From Balanoglossus misakiensis (taxonomy: Eukaryota > Hemichordata), in contig CM082581.2 of the NCBI GenBank assembly GCA_040954595.2, positions 10,602,001 to 10,666,000 of the forward strand: DNA of 64,000 bases, in the 5' to 3' direction. The translations under genes were made by a program, and so were the position numbers. The notes beneath the pieces are model-generated. The model was not told where the DNA came from. It made no database searches and saw only the letters and a program-made list of their open reading frames with translations. Positions 1 through 11,785 of this stretch are shown here, piece by piece; within the stretch, counting starts at the first letter, position 1, and each line of letters opens with the position of its first letter.

Positions 1-850
1 GCTCGATCTACGTGGCAGGGGATGGCCGTTAGACACAGCCAATATGCCACACAGAGCTATGATAAAGGTAACTGCCACCAATCCTTATGCAAAGATGGCT
101 GAGTCGACTTTGCCAATCTGCTTTTTTAACCCTTTCACCACCATGGTTCAGTCCAAACCCATTGTTTTCTGTGGTAAGGTTGGACCTCTAAAGAGGGAAG
201 TGGGGTTGAAAGGGTTTAATGCACATAAATGATATGCTATGTCTTTTGGTGATTGTCAGGTGGAACACTCAAAAGTGCCCTGCATAACAAAATGAAATTG
301 TAATCATAATTTGTTATTAATGACGTAGCATGATATACAATTGTGTTCACTAGGTTTTGACAGCTAATACATCAAAATGTGATCGATTTTCAAAGGCTAG
401 ATGTTGACAGCTGTTCCAAGAAATAGTTTCAAAGGGGCAAAGTTGCTCTGTGGTTATTCTTGTGTCATGTGCGCAGTGCAATGTAAAGCCAGGCTGAGAG
501 ATGTTAATTAATCAGCAAGTAACGAGGGTGGCTGATTTAGGGCTTGTCAACACAAACCTAGTGTTTTCCCAGGGGAAGGGAATGTGACAAAGTGGTTTTT
601 ATCATAATGACTCACCATTTATAGATTGTCAATCCAACGTAATTGGACACCCTGGACAATTAACGACGACACACAACAGATCAAATGAGTCGCGTGATGT
701 TGTTTCTGGATAGTGATGTTTCTTGTTGCTAGGCAACAGTAAACCTGTTGCTCATCATCAGGGGGAACAATCTTCTCCATCTATAAAAAAGAGACAAATC
801 TTGGTTCCCAAACTGTGAGTTGACCTTCCTTGACCCACACATTGACTCAG
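1..850 (+). other. HECTD2 intron (upstream exons outside window)
   Basis: This lies upstream of the first HECTD2 exon I can support. The exon at 851 opens with a pyrimidine-containing acceptor ending at 850 and continues a HECT domain in mid-stream, so this stretch is read as intron. I found no exon with HECT-like coding sense here. It holds one small inverted-repeat element (126-219) and is otherwise anonymous AT-rich sequence. Confidence 0.6.
126..219. mobile_element. 94-bp TTAA-flanked inverted-repeat element (MITE-like)
   Basis: The element begins TTAACCCTTTCA and ends with the near reverse complement TGAAAGGGTTTAA, so both ends carry TTAA, the target favoured by piggyBac-type transposases. 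It has no coding capacity. Its central part (ATTGTTTTCT, GGTTGGACCTCTA) recurs in inverted orientation at 50818-50890 and in degraded form at 3345-3396. That marks it as a dispersed family and not a chance palindrome. Confidence 0.6.
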
Positions 851-2678
<1,828 letters not shown>

Positions 2679-3344
2679 AATAAACTGCCATATCAACATA
2701 GCATTTCAAGGATTGCAAAAGCATTATCTCCTTGAGGCGTAGTTCTAAGAAATATCAGTATTTATTAAACGAGGCTGCCTTAATTATCCCTTCAATCCAC
2801 ACATACTGTTCCACACAAAATGATGTGAAACACACAGAAAATGTCCACAGTGCACAGTATTCTGAAATTTCTGAGGATTTCCATTTTGGACCAAACTATG
2901 AAGTAATACATGATAATGATAAATTTATTTTGAAGGTGGTAGGTTAATGGGGGTCCCTGACCTGTCACCCCCAAGGCCTCTAAGTCTTCTCACTGAGTTA
3001 AACAGCCTGATCTCCAGGCACAGAAACTTGCAATCACAAGTTATCTACATGTAAATCTGTAAATTTATGATTTGTGACATGTTCTGTAGTTTTTTTCCAA
3101 TTCTACAGCGCGCTCTGTATTAATATGATTTTGAAATGCTTTATGAGTATCATTTACATATCCATGAGAGATATGCGTGTCTCTGATGGAGAACAAAACA
3201 TTTAGAGTGTGTAGTACTGCCACGACATAAAGTCCGTTGCATGATATTAATCCGTCCTCTTGTGACTTTTAGACTATCCGTCCGTAAACTTCAAGGTTTG
3301 GAGACATAGGTTGACCTGGTCGGGATCCCAAATTTGAAAAAGTA

Positions 3345-3396
3345 TTTCTGTGGTAAGTAAGACCTCCATAGAAGGAATTGGGGTTGAAAGTGTTAA
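3345..3396 (+). repeat. Degraded copy of the TTAA-flanked repeat family
   Basis: The segment reads TTTCTGTGGTAAG, then GACCTCCATAGA, then TTGGGGTTGAAAGTGTTAA. It follows the right half of the element at 126-219 base for base with scattered changes. The left half is not recognisable. Confidence 0.45.
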
Positions 3397-4455
3397 GTTC
3401 ATGTATGTAGCATGCCTTTCAGGTTAATTGTCTCCACACAAACTTGTTATGAGGTTGCAATAACAGATAAAAACAGACTTAGTACTAGTATCTTGATTTT
3501 TTCTAGTTGTAAATATGTTTTTATATCAGTGATTTTTTAGCTTGAAATGATTTCTGTAAAGTTTTTATTTTCACTTGTTACAAATGATATTGTGCCTTAA
3601 TATCAAACTGCCTTCTTCAACAACCAAGACTACATATATATCTTATTCTGCGTGTAGAAATCAATCAGTCAACTAGCCTGAAGTACACTTGAAAGTTTCT
3701 AAGGTCAGTGCATGTATATATACATTTCTGATTATAGCGCCACCAATAGTACCAATACCAACAGGAAAGCTTTAGTTGCAGAAATCATTTTATTTGCATC
3801 AGATAATCTCTTTTCTTGCAACCCATCTGACAATCTGACAATACATAACACTCGATATGTTCTTGTGTGCAATAAGATGGGACTTTAGAAATTTGCAAAA
3901 TTCTTTTTACTGGAGAGAAGTGTTTAGCGATGTACTTATAGAAATACTCTACGCATATTTAGTATGAAGTCCTATGCATGTTGTGTGTAGCTGGTGTTAT
4001 TTTCTGGTGATTGTGGCCACAAACCACTCACACTTCTATCTTTTGGTGAAAGGTGTGATTTGGTCAGTTTTGCCCTTTCATAGTCTGTTGCAAAGTTATG
4101 TACATGTATTTATGGTTTCGAGAAATCCAGATTTCTAGGCTGATGATTGGCTGCTAAGGCAGATGCAAGGGTTCTGTTATGCAAATTGGTGTATGCATTG
4201 ACTGTACTGAACTGTCACCATGTACAGTGTAACTGAAAGTCCACACATGACCCTGTGAAAGAATAAAGTCACTTGTACATTTGACTTGACAATAACAGCC
4301 TCGCATAGTCACACTATGCCAGTGGAGACTTTGAGAGTTGGCAAGCAGAAATGTTAGGTTTTCCTGTACCCACTGTCCGACTTGTAAATAGATTCTACAC
4401 TTTTATTTATTAGCTGTTTAGCAAACGTGTGGACGTGTGTAAATATATAGAATAC

Positions 4456-4461
4456 AATAAA
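4456..4461 (+). terminator. Candidate poly(A) signal of HECTD2
   Basis: AATAAA lies 1.8 kb after the HECTD2 stop, just before the convergent ERI1 gene. An alternative AATAAA is at 4262-4267. Which one is used cannot be decided from sequence. Confidence 0.4.
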
Positions 4462-4730
4462 AAGGCTATCATATCAAGTGTGACACACGTTTCTCTCCCC
4501 TTTCATTGGTAACAGATGATTTGAGAACAGTACATGTGACAACATGTAGAAGTTACCGAGAAACTGTTCCAGTCTAATATTCCGATATATCTTCCAGTGT
4601 TACTGAGAATGATAGGCTGTAATCCCGGACAAGTGGGGTACCAACATGCAGCCACCTCACCCTGCATGTTTCTTTTTCCACCACAAGAGGGCAGTACACA
4701 CATCAAGTTCTCCAGGTGCACTGTGGGTCA

Positions 4731-7006
4731 TCAAACTCCTGTTGCTTGTTGGTTAACCGCTTTGCTGACTGCATCATCCTTATCCTTAGGATTGCTCTTC
4801 TCATCGACAGGATTTCTGTCTGTCCTCTTGCCAGGGTTCCAACTGGACGGCTCAAACGTTGCGTTTGTCCTCACATAGCAGCCGTCCTTGAACAACCTCA
4901 CTAGAATCCTTTTGATATTCCTGGAGTCGGCCAAGCCGCTGTGTTCACGCCCATGGAAGCTCATTCCCAATTCTTCCAGCATCCGGCTGAGTTTGAGTCT
5001 CCGGGTGTGGTAGAAATTGCTGTACAAGTTGCGGATGTTGATGTACTTCCTGGCATAGTCCGGAAACGGGATTTCACTTAGCGCGCATTGCACACTGAGA
5101 AAGCACACAATGTCCCAGGGTCTAGAGAGTAGGATTAAACAAAAAAAAAGATTAAAACTTGGAGGATAAACAGACACTGGTCTCTTTGGTAGCTGTCAAG
5201 AAAGGACTGGAGTTTTGTGGTGAAGGTCACAATTGCTTACCCGTCTGTGAGAATGGAAAACGTGTACTTTTCACCAAGCTTCTTTTCCGCCATCCAATCT
5301 TCAAATTTTTGGAAAACTCTTGAAAAAGTGTCAGCAGCATCCACTTGTTCCTGTTAAAGTAAACAAACAACAACAAATTAATTGATGTGGATACTTTTAC
5401 CTGCAGTGTGCTAAACCTTGCCTTATGTTTCAAAATTGGTAATGATGGCAGGTTTTACAGACTAATCACTTACCTGAGTGATGCCTGTAAGTTCAGTACA
5501 AAACTTTGACAGTTTAGGATGCAACACTGGTTGACAAAATGAATGGAATTCATCTTCCTGCAATTGAAAAAAAAAGTATATCTCACATCTTGGAAATTAG
5601 TCATCAAAACGACTCAGTGTTTACTTCAGCAGTGTAAATGGATCAGTGGGTATTGCTATGTTCAAAAGTTTTTATACGGTTCATGGAAAAACTCACCACT
5701 TTCAGAGTCTTGGTGTTCAGCAGCACCACAGGAAACTCAATAATCTCATGGATGTATTCATCAGGCGTCTCTTTCTCACAAGTAGCTTCAAAATCTATCA
5801 CCAATATGTAATCGAAGGGGCATTTGACGACAGGCTTGTCTTCATTTTCTTCTTCCTCGATACCCGCCTGGATCAGCATTTGTTTCTTGGTGTGTGCCTT
5901 TAATCTTTTCTTCAGAACTTCCTTGCTTCCGCTGTGGTGTCAAGGGAGGAAGAAGCACATGGGAGAGACGTGAACATGCCGCAAACTTTGATCTCTAGAC
6001 ATGTATGTATTTCGTCCAATGCTGTGTACAAATAATTTTTAACACTTCTGCACTGACAAAAAACATCAAAACGTTTGAAGCCATTATCCTGTTGTTTCAA
6101 GAGAGAATGAACTTCCAATGTAATACTTACTCTACGTCTAGATTCAAATCTGCCAGTTTCTCAGACAACTGCTCCATGTTTAATCTATTGATTTCACCAT
6201 TCTTCAGAGAAATCTCTTTGTAAATGGGGTCACTGAAGTCCCCTCCCCCTGACCGTCCTGCCATTATGACTGGATTGTATCCATTGGTTTTGTTAACCTG
6301 TACAAAATGTAAATGTTCGGTCAGTGAACATCCTCATGTATCGGTATGATCATAGACAATACTACTGTCTATGGTATGAACTATCAACGTTATGCATAAC
6401 TAACCGGCCACAGTCCCCCCCCCCCCCCACTGGACGGTGGCCTGGGTTTAATTTACATAATTTGTTTATACACTGCCATGGAAACACTGGGCGGTAGCTC
6501 CATGGTATTGTGTATTACATACAACTCAATTAAACGCCTGTTTACGATGGAAATGCAGAACTTCCCCACCTTTTTACGTCTGACACCTGTTTTATCAGGC
6601 GACTCCACAGATTCCGTCGTCTTTGTTTTGATTTCTTGTTCAGATTTGCTACGTGACCTTTCACCCACAACAGCCACTTCCGAGTCGATACAAAATATGG
6701 TTTTCAACAGATATCGGATCTGGTTCTCTTAGTGGACACGACTATACTCCACGGGCGATAATATGGTTTTTAGGGTTAGGGTTAGGAGGGTTAGGGTTAG
6801 GGTTAAATTCACCCTCACATTGCCACCCCTAACCCTCCTAACCCTAACCCTAACTCACCCTCATTGCCATGGTATCGTTGCCATGGGGTATAGTCGTGTC
6901 CACTAAGAGAACCAGATCCCAGATATCGACCCAAAAGCCATAGTGCTGATAAACCAAGTATTCCTACTGTGACAGCACCAGCTGATGAGTAGGAAAACTC
7001 TGGCAT
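4731..7006 (-). CDS. ERI1: 3'-5' exoribonuclease 1 (ERI1/3'hExo), first exon split by a transposon
   Basis: Exons in gene order: 7006-6570 (interrupted, see below), 6297-6131, 5931-5697, 5557-5474, 5350-5241, 5121-4731. A SAP-type RNA/DNA-binding segment (SDPIYKEI, then EINRLNMEQLSEKL) precedes a DEDDh exonuclease domain. IDFEATC gives the first acidic pair, LTDGPWD the third acid, and HSGLADSRN the catalytic His-Asp. ERI1 trims histone mRNA and 5.8S rRNA 3' ends and degrades small interfering RNA. The first ATG (7004-7006) starts a hydrophobic stretch, AGAVTVGILGLSALWLLGRY. A palindromic element at 6708-6927 then interrupts the exon and brings a stop at 6815. Removing it with one target copy, or splicing 6858-6728, restores the frame into TIFCIDSEVAVVGE and a lysine-rich linker. 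The catalytic part is firm; the N terminus is inferred. Confidence 0.88.
6708..6927. mobile_element. Palindromic DNA transposon (MITE) with 8-bp target duplication and telomere-like repeats, in ERI1 exon 1
   Basis: The 204-bp core (6716-6919) has perfect 32-bp terminal inverted repeats starting GGATCTGGTTCTCTTAGTGG. Directly repeated GATATCTG (in gene orientation) flanks it at 6708-6715 and 6920-6927, an 8-bp target duplication. Inside are inverted runs of TTAGGG/CCCTAA units (about 6769-6805 and 6825-6853). An 8-bp duplication fits hAT or Merlin superfamilies, and the GG start leans to Merlin. No transposase is present. In the ERI1 sense strand it supplies a strong donor (G/GTGAGT at 6858), several CTAAC branch-point-like motifs and an AAG acceptor at 6728. 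Confidence 0.8.
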
Positions 7007-7337
7007 CGAAATATTGTCACTTGCTTCCGGGTTCTGTCCAAAGTCGTGTGTTCGTAATTCACTTACTCCAATTATTTAATGGTCCGCAGCAGTGGACTAG
7101 GCTCGTTCGACAGTTTAAATGTTTATTGTTGCCCAATCGTTTAATAGACGGCGATATAAAAATCGTAGTAAATGAAACTGAAATTTTAACAGTGTTTTAT
7201 AGTCGTTTATCCACATTAAAGTACTTAAAAGTTGTGTAAAAGACTTTTTTTCAGAGAGACATGTTTGAGGGCGCTTAGGGGAGGAAAGTTTGAAGTGCCA
7301 GACATTTTAATTAATTAAACTTCTGCAACTTAAAATC

Positions 7338-7472
7338 ATGGAGTGGTGCTGCAGTCAGTGTCCACAGATGGCCAAGAAAGGTGCGAAGAAAAAGCCTGCA
7401 GTGCACTGCTACCAAACACCTGGCCAATATGGTGCTGCTGGTCTAAACCGAACATTTTCTGTAAGAACATAG
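7338..7472 (+). other. Short open frame of uncertain status (44 codons)
   Basis: An ATG lies divergent from ERI1 in a likely promoter-proximal position. The frame encodes two CxxC-like pairs near the start (WCCSQC) and a basic run (KKGAKKK). I do not recognise it. It could be a first exon, an upstream open frame or chance. Its position about 330 bp upstream of the ERI1 ATG on the opposite strand would suit a bidirectional promoter. Confidence 0.2.
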
Positions 7473-7881
7473 GATACGCATGGTTTTGAATGAAATTTGC
7501 ATACGTGTACACAGTAGCTAACTTGTTCTGTTTCTATGATACTTTCTCTTCGAATATGTTCAGTGCAATTATTATCTGATATTTATCAATTTACTTATCA
7601 ATCAAAGAGCCAAAAGTTACACAAATGTATGATTTTCCACATTCAGACAAAAAAAAACTTTTTAATATCAAAATGCATGCTTATCAATACAGTGTTTTTG
7701 ACTATACTAAATTTGTACAGTTATTCCTTTTAATTAATTTGCCTTAAATTGTATGTATATTCAAACAGGTGAACCACCAAGTTACATGAATTCCACAGCT
7801 GGACAGTGATACCTGTGAGTATATGAACAAAAACTGCCAAGCACACAGAAATTAACATACTGTCAATTTTTCGAACTGCAG

Positions 7882-8023
7882 TAGCTGTGGCATCGCAGCT
7901 GTACCGTGCGTGGGGGGGGGGGGGGGGGGGAGATGCTAATTACCCCCAGGGTACCACCATGGGGGGGGGGGGGGGGCATTGGCATCTCCTCCCCCAAACG
8001 GTACAGCCGCGATACCACAGCTA
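7882..8023. mobile_element. Palindromic element with G-tracts, TA-flanked
   Basis: The ends TAGCTGTGGCATCGC and GCGATACCACAGCTA are inverted copies with few mismatches extending about 26 bp (to CTGTACCGT / ACGGTACAG). TA at both ends suggests a Tc1/mariner-type target. The interior holds two uninterrupted G runs (about 7912-7930 and 7961-7976) around a short GAGATGC/GGCATCTC pairing segment. It is non-coding. Confidence 0.55.
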
Positions 8024-9118
8024 GACCTACACCTGCATATCACTCAAGTCTCATTACAACAGAAATGTTGACGATAGTGGTTATTGTGACCTTGACATAG
8101 AAGTTTCCACTAAATCTGTCATGGGGTAACTAAGTGTTATTTCAAAGGTCGCTAGATATATAATCAAACATCTGGTCAAACAGAATTTTTTTCTAATTTT
8201 GCAGAAAAGATTGAGTTTTGATACAACGCTGTAATTACAGTTAATTTACAGGTGTTTATTATGTTGTTTTCCTGACTGAAATCTATTGACTCAACAGTTG
8301 TTGTCGAGAGCTCTTTTTTCTCCTCCTTCCCTCTGTAGTGATCCAATTACTCTACATAGTGCCATATAGAAAATATTTGTGGACTTAGACCCCAAATTGT
8401 ATTGATGAAAACGCTGAGGAGATAGCAAGGGTTTCAACACCTACGCTAGATGTGCTATAAATAGCATCGTATACATAGAGATTGTTTCAGTGTATTCACA
8501 CTTAATAAGCCATTAATATTAATAATCCATTTATTCAGCATTTACAAAGACATGTATTTGAACACGTACACTGTCCTTGATGAGTAATATGGCCTTATGG
8601 GGGCCAATCAGCTGAATTTAAGTGGCAGTTTTAGTGGCAAAATGAGCTTACATTCAGAAGTTTTTTTCACTATTCTCAAAATTCAAATAAAACCAAATCA
8701 AATCACATCAAACCAAATCAAAATAGCAAACAAACAGTAATAAACAAATAAAACATAAACGACATATTCATCATATTAGATTACAAACCAATATATATCA
8801 TAAAAATACTGAACAAATATCAGAAGTTACAGCTACTTGTGGCTCTTTGAGTCAAATTTTACGTATTTGGGTCAGCACAACAAGTAAATGCGAAGCAAAA
8901 ATTTTTATCCATTGCAAATGGACACAATGACAGAAAGAACTCATAACTGTAGCTTGATTTCTTTTCAGAAATAAGAACAAAATATATTTTTTGTTTAAAT
9001 TTAAAAAAATCCAGTGCAGTTTAGGCAGTTGAGTTGTACTTTTTCTCAACTGGGAGTATGAATACACTGTAGTAAAACTTATAACATATAGGTGGTTATG
9101 GCGATAATTCTACAGGTG

Positions 9119-11785
9119 TTACACTGAGTACTTGATCGGTCGGAACTGAGATGCCTTTGATGGATCTGTGGGAGAATGTTCGATGTTTTGCTGATCACCT
9201 CCCGGTAGCAGTACTGTCTCCTCGTTCAAACTGTCATGATCGAGCTCTTGGTCGTCGTCTTCATGTTTGCTCGACTGGCTGTGTAGTTTCTGAGCCTCTC
9301 TCTGTTGTCGACTCTCTCTGGATGGCACACTGCTGCGAGATGAGCCGCTGCTGTCGCTTCCTCTCTTCCAAGGCTCGTCACGGCGACGGTGAATTTCATC
9401 TTCGGCGACAAAGTCCTTGCTTTCCGTGTCCCTGGTTCTCAGATTTCCCCCGCTTGAATTATTCGCGTGATCTCCGAGGAACCTGACATCAAGTCTCGTT
9501 TCCATTTCACTCCCGGACGATTCAAGGGTGCCGTCGCGCAGTCCGTTCTGTTCCGTCATGTTCCCGTCGCCGTACGTCTTCCTCTGCGGAAGTGGTTTCA
9601 TGGGAATCGATATTCCGTCAGATTCACTGTCAGCATCGGTGTGCAGGTGAGCGTTGTTATTCTGGAGGTACTTCAAGAAGTGCTCCGACTCATTCCGTGG
9701 CACGCAGTTTGGGGTGGCGGGCTCTTTGTAGTGAACGGACGCGTAGCCTTTGTCTTTGGGATCCCTGCATCCCTTGACGGCACGGCAACCGATCACCATG
9801 GAAACGCAAAAGACCGTGAGGCTGACCAGGCCCAAGCTGAGAATTTGAGCGGGGCCTTTGTTGCAGACGATGTTGGGTTCAAAAGCCAGGATTGGCTGGC
9901 CTTCAAGTGTGGCCGGATAGGCACACGTGTACTCATTGGCGTTGACAATAGTGATCGTTGCATTTTCGAGCCAATAGCAGAACCACTCCAGATCACAGGT
10001 GCAGTGAAATGGGTTATCTGCCATGTTCAACACCTGCAAACTTGACAAACCCGCAAAAGTGGTCTCATTCACCATTGTAATCAAGTTCGATTGGAGATCC
10101 AAGGCGTGCAATGTGGACAAGTCAGCGAATAGACCCCGGCCAAGCTGGCTTATGTCATTGTCACTCAAGTCGAGGTAGAGCAACTGCTTCAGACTTTGAA
10201 ACGTTCCGGGATGGATCACATCCAGACGGTTCCCCCGGAGGGACAGCCTGGTCAGAGTTTGACGCAGCGGCAGGAACACCGTGCTGTTGTGCACGAAGAG
10301 AGATCCGTTGTTGAGATCGTTGTGTCCCAGGTCCAGCTGCTGCAGGGAACTCATTCCGGCAAAAGTGTTGGAGATGATGGTGGAAATGTTGTTGTGACTC
10401 AAATCCAAGTACGTGCATTCAAAGAGGTGCCGGAACGGGACGACCCCGGGAATTTCCGTCAAGATGTTGTGCGACAAGTCCAGCGTCTTGAGAGCAGTGG
10501 TGTTGTGGAAGACGTCTTTCGAGATGCTTGAAAATTGGTTGTGTGATAAGTTGAGGTGGTTTAGGACCATAGCTTGACCGCCAAAGATTCCAGGTTGAAG
10601 TGTACCACTGAGCTGATTCCTACTGAGGTCTAAACTTGAGAGTTTGTTCAGCCCCCAGAAGGCCGCATTGGGAATTTCACCACTCAACTTGTTCGCGGAC
10701 AATACTAGCTCTTGGAGGGTGGTTTTCACAGTCGACAGGTCTGAATAGGTCTCCAGTTGATTTCCGGTCAGATTGAGAATCTTCAGATGACGCAAATCGG
10801 CAAGGACGGACGCTTCTAGAAATTCTATCTTGTTGTAGGAGAAATCGAGGTGTCTGAGGCTGGGTAGAGGGAAAGTGTTTGGACTGAGCTTGCGCAGGTA
10901 GTTGAATGACAAGTCGAGCACTTTCAATGTTGACTGTTTCAGCGCTTGAAAAGTGGTGTTTCCAATATCGGTCCAGGCCATCTCTCGCAGACGGAGTATT
11001 TTCATTTGGGCATTCTGCAGGCCGTACAACACTTCAGCCATGTAAGAGGGGGTCAGCAAATTGCCACTCAAGTCAAGAGAACTTATCCTCTGAAAGTACT
11101 TGAAGGAGTCTTGATTTATCGTCTGTAGATCATTGTAAGAGAGATCGAGTCCTTGAAGCATTGTGCCGTTTAGGCCGACAAAGTCCTCGCTCTGGATTGC
11201 GGAGATCTCGTTTTCAGCCAGATTCAGCTCGAGGAGAGTATTGAGATTCCAAAAAGACTCGTCGAAGTTGAGCTTCTTGATTGAATTCTGCCGCAAGTCC
11301 AACACTTGTAGAACATGAAGTGGGGTCACTGCCCGTGGTACGACAGTGAGAAAGTTTCCTTTCAAAGACAAGTGCTGCAGTGAGGGGGTGTGTCTGAATG
11401 TGTCCGCATGGATTCCCCCGATGTAGTTGTCCGACAGGATCAGTTTCTGCAGGCGCATCAAACCAGCGAAGGCACGCTGCGAAACAGTTTCAACGTTGCT
11501 ATCGGACAGATCTAAAAGTTGCAGATTAATGAGGCCGCTGAACATACCTGCACCAAGTTCGGTGATGTTGTTGCCACTCAAATCCAGAACGACTATTTCC
11601 GATGACAGGTTTGCGGGGACCTCCTGCAGGCCCAGATCACTGCAGTCAAGTTCTGTGTCATTGTAGAAGCTGAGACACATATTCGGCTCAGAATTTCCAG
11701 ACAGAGATGTCCCCTTCACGAGAACACCCAACCCCAGACATACTGCAATGACAGCAATTATACACACTCTGCACGAGACAGCCAT
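9119..11785 (-). CDS. Single-exon leucine-rich-repeat type I membrane protein, no TIR or kinase domain
   Basis: An intronless 888-residue frame. It has a signal peptide (residues about 1-24), a Cys-bearing LRR N-cap with LDCSDLGLQEVP, and about 20 tandem LRRs from about residue 60 to 600 (LDLSGNNITEL, LDLSHNILTEIP and similar). A classical LRR C-cap follows (NPFHCTCDLEWFCYWL ... YTCAYP), then one membrane span (ILSLGLVSLTVFCVSMVIG, about 650-670) and a polar tail of about 215 residues. The ectodomain looks like Toll/chaoptin-type proteins and has many N-glycosylation sequons. The tail has no TIR, kinase or other domain I know; it is Ser/Asp/Glu/Arg-rich and ends KYSV, a possible class II PDZ ligand. 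It is probably a cell-surface recognition or adhesion protein. The function is unknown. It is head to head with the TRP channel gene, 1.7 kb apart. Confidence 0.88.
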   Translation of the reverse strand: MAVSCRVCIIAVIAVCLGLGVLVKGTSLSGNSEPNMCLSFYNDTELDCSDLGLQEVPANLSSEIVVLDLSGNNITELGAGMFSGLINLQLLDLSDSNVETVSQRAFAGLMRLQKLILSDNYIGGIHADTFRHTPSLQHLSLKGNFLTVVPRAVTPLHVLQVLDLRQNSIKKLNFDESFWNLNTLLELNLAENEISAIQSEDFVGLNGTMLQGLDLSYNDLQTINQDSFKYFQRISSLDLSGNLLTPSYMAEVLYGLQNAQMKILRLREMAWTDIGNTTFQALKQSTLKVLDLSFNYLRKLSPNTFPLPSLRHLDFSYNKIEFLEASVLADLRHLKILNLTGNQLETYSDLSTVKTTLQELVLSANKLSGEIPNAAFWGLNKLSSLDLSRNQLSGTLQPGIFGGQAMVLNHLNLSHNQFSSISKDVFHNTTALKTLDLSHNILTEIPGVVPFRHLFECTYLDLSHNNISTIISNTFAGMSSLQQLDLGHNDLNNGSLFVHNSTVFLPLRQTLTRLSLRGNRLDVIHPGTFQSLKQLLYLDLSDNDISQLGRGLFADLSTLHALDLQSNLITMVNETTFAGLSSLQVLNMADNPFHCTCDLEWFCYWLENATITIVNANEYTCAYPATLEGQPILAFEPNIVCNKGPAQILSLGLVSLTVFCVSMVIGCRAVKGCRDPKDKGYASVHYKEPATPNCVPRNESEHFLKYLQNNNAHLHTDADSESDGISIPMKPLPQRKTYGDGNMTEQNGLRDGTLESSGSEMETRLDVRFLGDHANNSSGGNLRTRDTESKDFVAEDEIHRRRDEPWKRGSDSSGSSRSSVPSRESRQQREAQKLHSQSSKHEDDDQELDHDSLNEETVLLPGGDQQNIEHSPTDPSKASQFRPIKYSV

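Larger units (their letters stand above)
2679..4475 (+). other. HECTD2 3' UTR and HECTD2-ERI1 intergenic region
   Basis: No coding exon is seen. The stretch probably contains a long 3' UTR for HECTD2, with candidate AATAAA signals at 4262 and 4456. A degraded relative of the 94-bp TTAA repeat lies at 3345-3396. On the minus strand, AATAAA-type signals near 4405 could end the ERI1 transcript, so the two 3' ends may overlap. Confidence 0.5.
7007..9118. other. ERI1 upstream region and 3' flank of the LRR gene
   Basis: No confident gene. A 44-codon open frame starts at the ATG at 7338 and stops at 7470-7472. It is Cys- and Lys-rich (MEWCCSQCPQMAKK) and could be a first coding exon with a donor near 7460, but nothing downstream connects to it. 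A G-tract palindrome sits at 7882-8023. The part nearest 9119 is probably the 3' UTR of the minus-strand LRR gene, with a possible minus-strand AATAAA near 8531. Confidence 0.45.

Noticed and set aside
6453-6707. ERI1 starting at 6707
   Set aside because: The codon there is TTG, not ATG. The frame is open upstream only to a TAA created inside the transposon, so the true start is more likely the ATG at 7004-7006.
6769-6853. Internal telomere or chromosome fusion scar
   Set aside because: The TTAGGG units are few, inverted and fully enclosed by 32-bp terminal repeats with an 8-bp target duplication, so transposon origin explains them better.
9467-10531. Long plus-strand open frames opposite the LRR gene (9467-10045, 10196-10531)
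   Set aside because: They are antisense shadows of a regular LRR coding sequence and have no domain of their own.
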